Assembly: GCA_026984275.1 (NCBI GenBank)
Contig: JALSSM010000241.1
Location: forward strand, 1-12,428
Direction: 5' to 3'
DNA length: 12,428 bases
Source: Gammaproteobacteria bacterium
Lineage (GTDB): Bacteria > Pseudomonadota > Gammaproteobacteria > CAJXQU01
The notes beneath the pieces were generated by a model, which was not told the DNA's origin, did no database searches, and worked only from the letters and a program-made list of their open reading frames with translations. Shown here in pieces: positions 11,371 through 12,428 of the stretch (its first letter is position 1; each line of letters begins with the position of its first letter). The position numbers were made by a program, and so were the translations under genes.

Positions 11371-12428
11371 ATGAAGAAGTTACTAACTTTTATATCATTC
11401 ATTTTGATTTGCACTCACTCTTTTGCTTATCAATTAAGTGGTAACCAGTGGCCAACAAATACAACCAATTTTTTTATCAATGTTCCCTCAACAAGTCAAA
11501 ACTGGAATGCCGCATTTTTAGCTGCCATGCAAACCTGGAACACCCGTACTAACTTCACATTTACTGCTTCTAATAGTTATGCGGATCCATGCAATAGCAA
11601 TGGTAAGAATGGTGTTGATTTTAGAACAGATGTCTGTGGTAGTAGCTTTGGTTCCACATCATTAGCCATAACAATTTCCCGATTTACTTTACCTGCTCAT
11701 AAACTCACTGAAACTGATATTATTTTCAATAAGAATGTTTCCTGGAGTGTATATTCAGGTTCTTTGAAAAGCCCCGTACAAGATTTTAGACGTGTAGCAG
11801 TTCATGAACTGGGACATGCTCTGGGTTTAAATCATTCATCAAGCGTATCGATAATGCAACCTGTAACATCTAATTTAGAGGCTCCTCAACAAGATGATCT
11901 CAATGCAGTTATCGCTCTTTATGGCAGAAGATCCCTACAAAAAAGCGACTACAACAACAATGGTAAAACTGATATTTTGTGGAGACATTCTTCTAAAAGT
12001 GCTACCTGGCTCTATCATATGAATGGAGCAAATATAGTTAATTCTCAAGGTCTTAATTCACCCTCTGAAATTAATTGGGAAATCATTTCTACAGGTGATT
12101 TTGATGGTGATGGTTATGCCGATATTCTCTGGAGAAATAAAGTATCTGGGATCAACTGGATATATTTAATGCATGATACTTCAATCAAATTAAGCACTAT
12201 CATCAATCAAGTAACAGACCAGAACTGGCAAATAAAGAGTACTGGTGATTTTAATGGCGATGGTAAATCAGATATCCTGTGGCGGCATCAATTATCAGGG
12301 GTAAACTGGCTATATTTAATGGATGGCAGCACTATAATCCAAAGCAATAGTATCAACACGGTGAGCGATAATAACTGGAAGATTGCGACAACAGGGGACT
12401 ATAATGGCGATGGTATGGAAGATATTCT
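11371..12428 (+). CDS. Secreted matrixin-like zinc metalloprotease with FG-GAP-like repeats (3' end outside window)
   Basis: The frame is open from ATG 11371 to the window end (352 codons plus two bases). A signal peptide (1-19, ending THSFA) is followed by a catalytic domain (about 20-187) with the zinc motif HELGHALGLNH (His145, Glu146, His149, His155) and a downstream Met-turn candidate SIMQP (Met162), ending DDLNAVIALYG as in matrixins. Together these mark an M10-type metzincin. No separate propeptide or cysteine switch is seen between signal peptide and catalytic domain, so latency may be controlled differently, perhaps by the neighbouring exported protein (inference). FG-GAP-like repeats begin at residue 193 and recur at 243, 293 and 343, exactly 50 residues apart; the fourth is cut by the window. 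The repeats match those of both S8 proteases. Two cysteines (74, 89) could pair. The region is visibly more A+T-rich than the T2SS genes and is poor in GATC. Confidence 0.9.
   Translation, partial: MKKLLTFISFILICTHSFAYQLSGNQWPTNTTNFFINVPSTSQNWNAAFLAAMQTWNTRTNFTFTASNSYADPCNSNGKNGVDFRTDVCGSSFGSTSLAITISRFTLPAHKLTETDIIFNKNVSWSVYSGSLKSPVQDFRRVAVHELGHALGLNHSSSVSIMQPVTSNLEAPQQDDLNAVIALYGRRSLQKSDYNNNGKTDILWRHSSKSATWLYHMNGANIVNSQGLNSPSEINWEIISTGDFDGDGYADILWRNKVSGINWIYLMHDTSIKLSTIINQVTDQNWQIKSTGDFNGDGKSDILWRHQLSGVNWLYLMDGSTIIQSNSINTVSDNNWKIATTGDYNGDGMEDI
11947..12428 (+). repeat. FG-GAP/VCBS-like repeats of the metalloprotease (array continues past window)
   Basis: Three complete units and the start of a fourth, beginning DYNNNGKTDILWRH, DFDGDGYADILWRN, DFNGDGKSDILWRH and DYNGDGMEDI. 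They share the LYxMNG/LYLMDG and NWxI elements and the 150-bp period of the S8 arrays. Whether this array also has six units cannot be seen here. Confidence 0.88.

Overview
This window looks like chromosomal DNA of a Gram-negative bacterium, most likely an aquatic or environmental gammaproteobacterium. The reasons are the type II secretion system (T2SS) genes in the order J-K-L-M-N (the Xanthomonas xps-like order), secreted proteases with Sec signal peptides, and two near-perfect CRP/Vfr-type palindromes. Species cannot be named from the sequence. Every supported gene is on the + strand, and no RNA gene, insertion sequence or CRISPR array is visible.

Layout. (1) 1-3697: the 3' end of a T2SS operon: the tail of gspJ, then gspK, gspL, gspM and an XpsN/GspC-like gene, overlapping or a few bases apart. 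(2) 3774-7952: a small exported protein resembling a free-standing subtilisin propeptide (inhibitor I9-like), followed after 3 bp by a 1255-residue subtilisin-family (S8) protease with propeptide, catalytic domain, two copies of a BACON-like plus PPC-like pair, and six 50-residue FG-GAP/VCBS-like repeats. (3) 7953-8230: regulatory DNA with a consensus CRP palindrome, a TATC/GATA inverted repeat and a perfect 17-bp palindrome. (4) 8231-10465: a second, shorter S8 protease with six of the same repeats. (5) 10466-10748: regulatory DNA with a second CRP palindrome and a related block downstream. (6) 10749-12428: a small secreted protein of unknown function, then a matrixin-like zinc metalloprotease that runs off the window and carries at least four copies of the same repeat.

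How it fits together. The genes read as an exoprotease island attached to secretion-machine genes. Three exported proteases from two unrelated catalytic families (serine S8 and HExxHxxGxxH zinc) share one C-terminal repeat module. Two of the three are preceded by a small exported protein that could be a chaperone or inhibitor. The second S8 gene and the metalloprotease pair have related upstream regions with CRP sites; the first S8 pair has no such site and may be transcribed with the T2SS genes. GATC density, and by eye G+C, falls steadily from the T2SS genes to the metalloprotease, suggesting that the parts have different histories.
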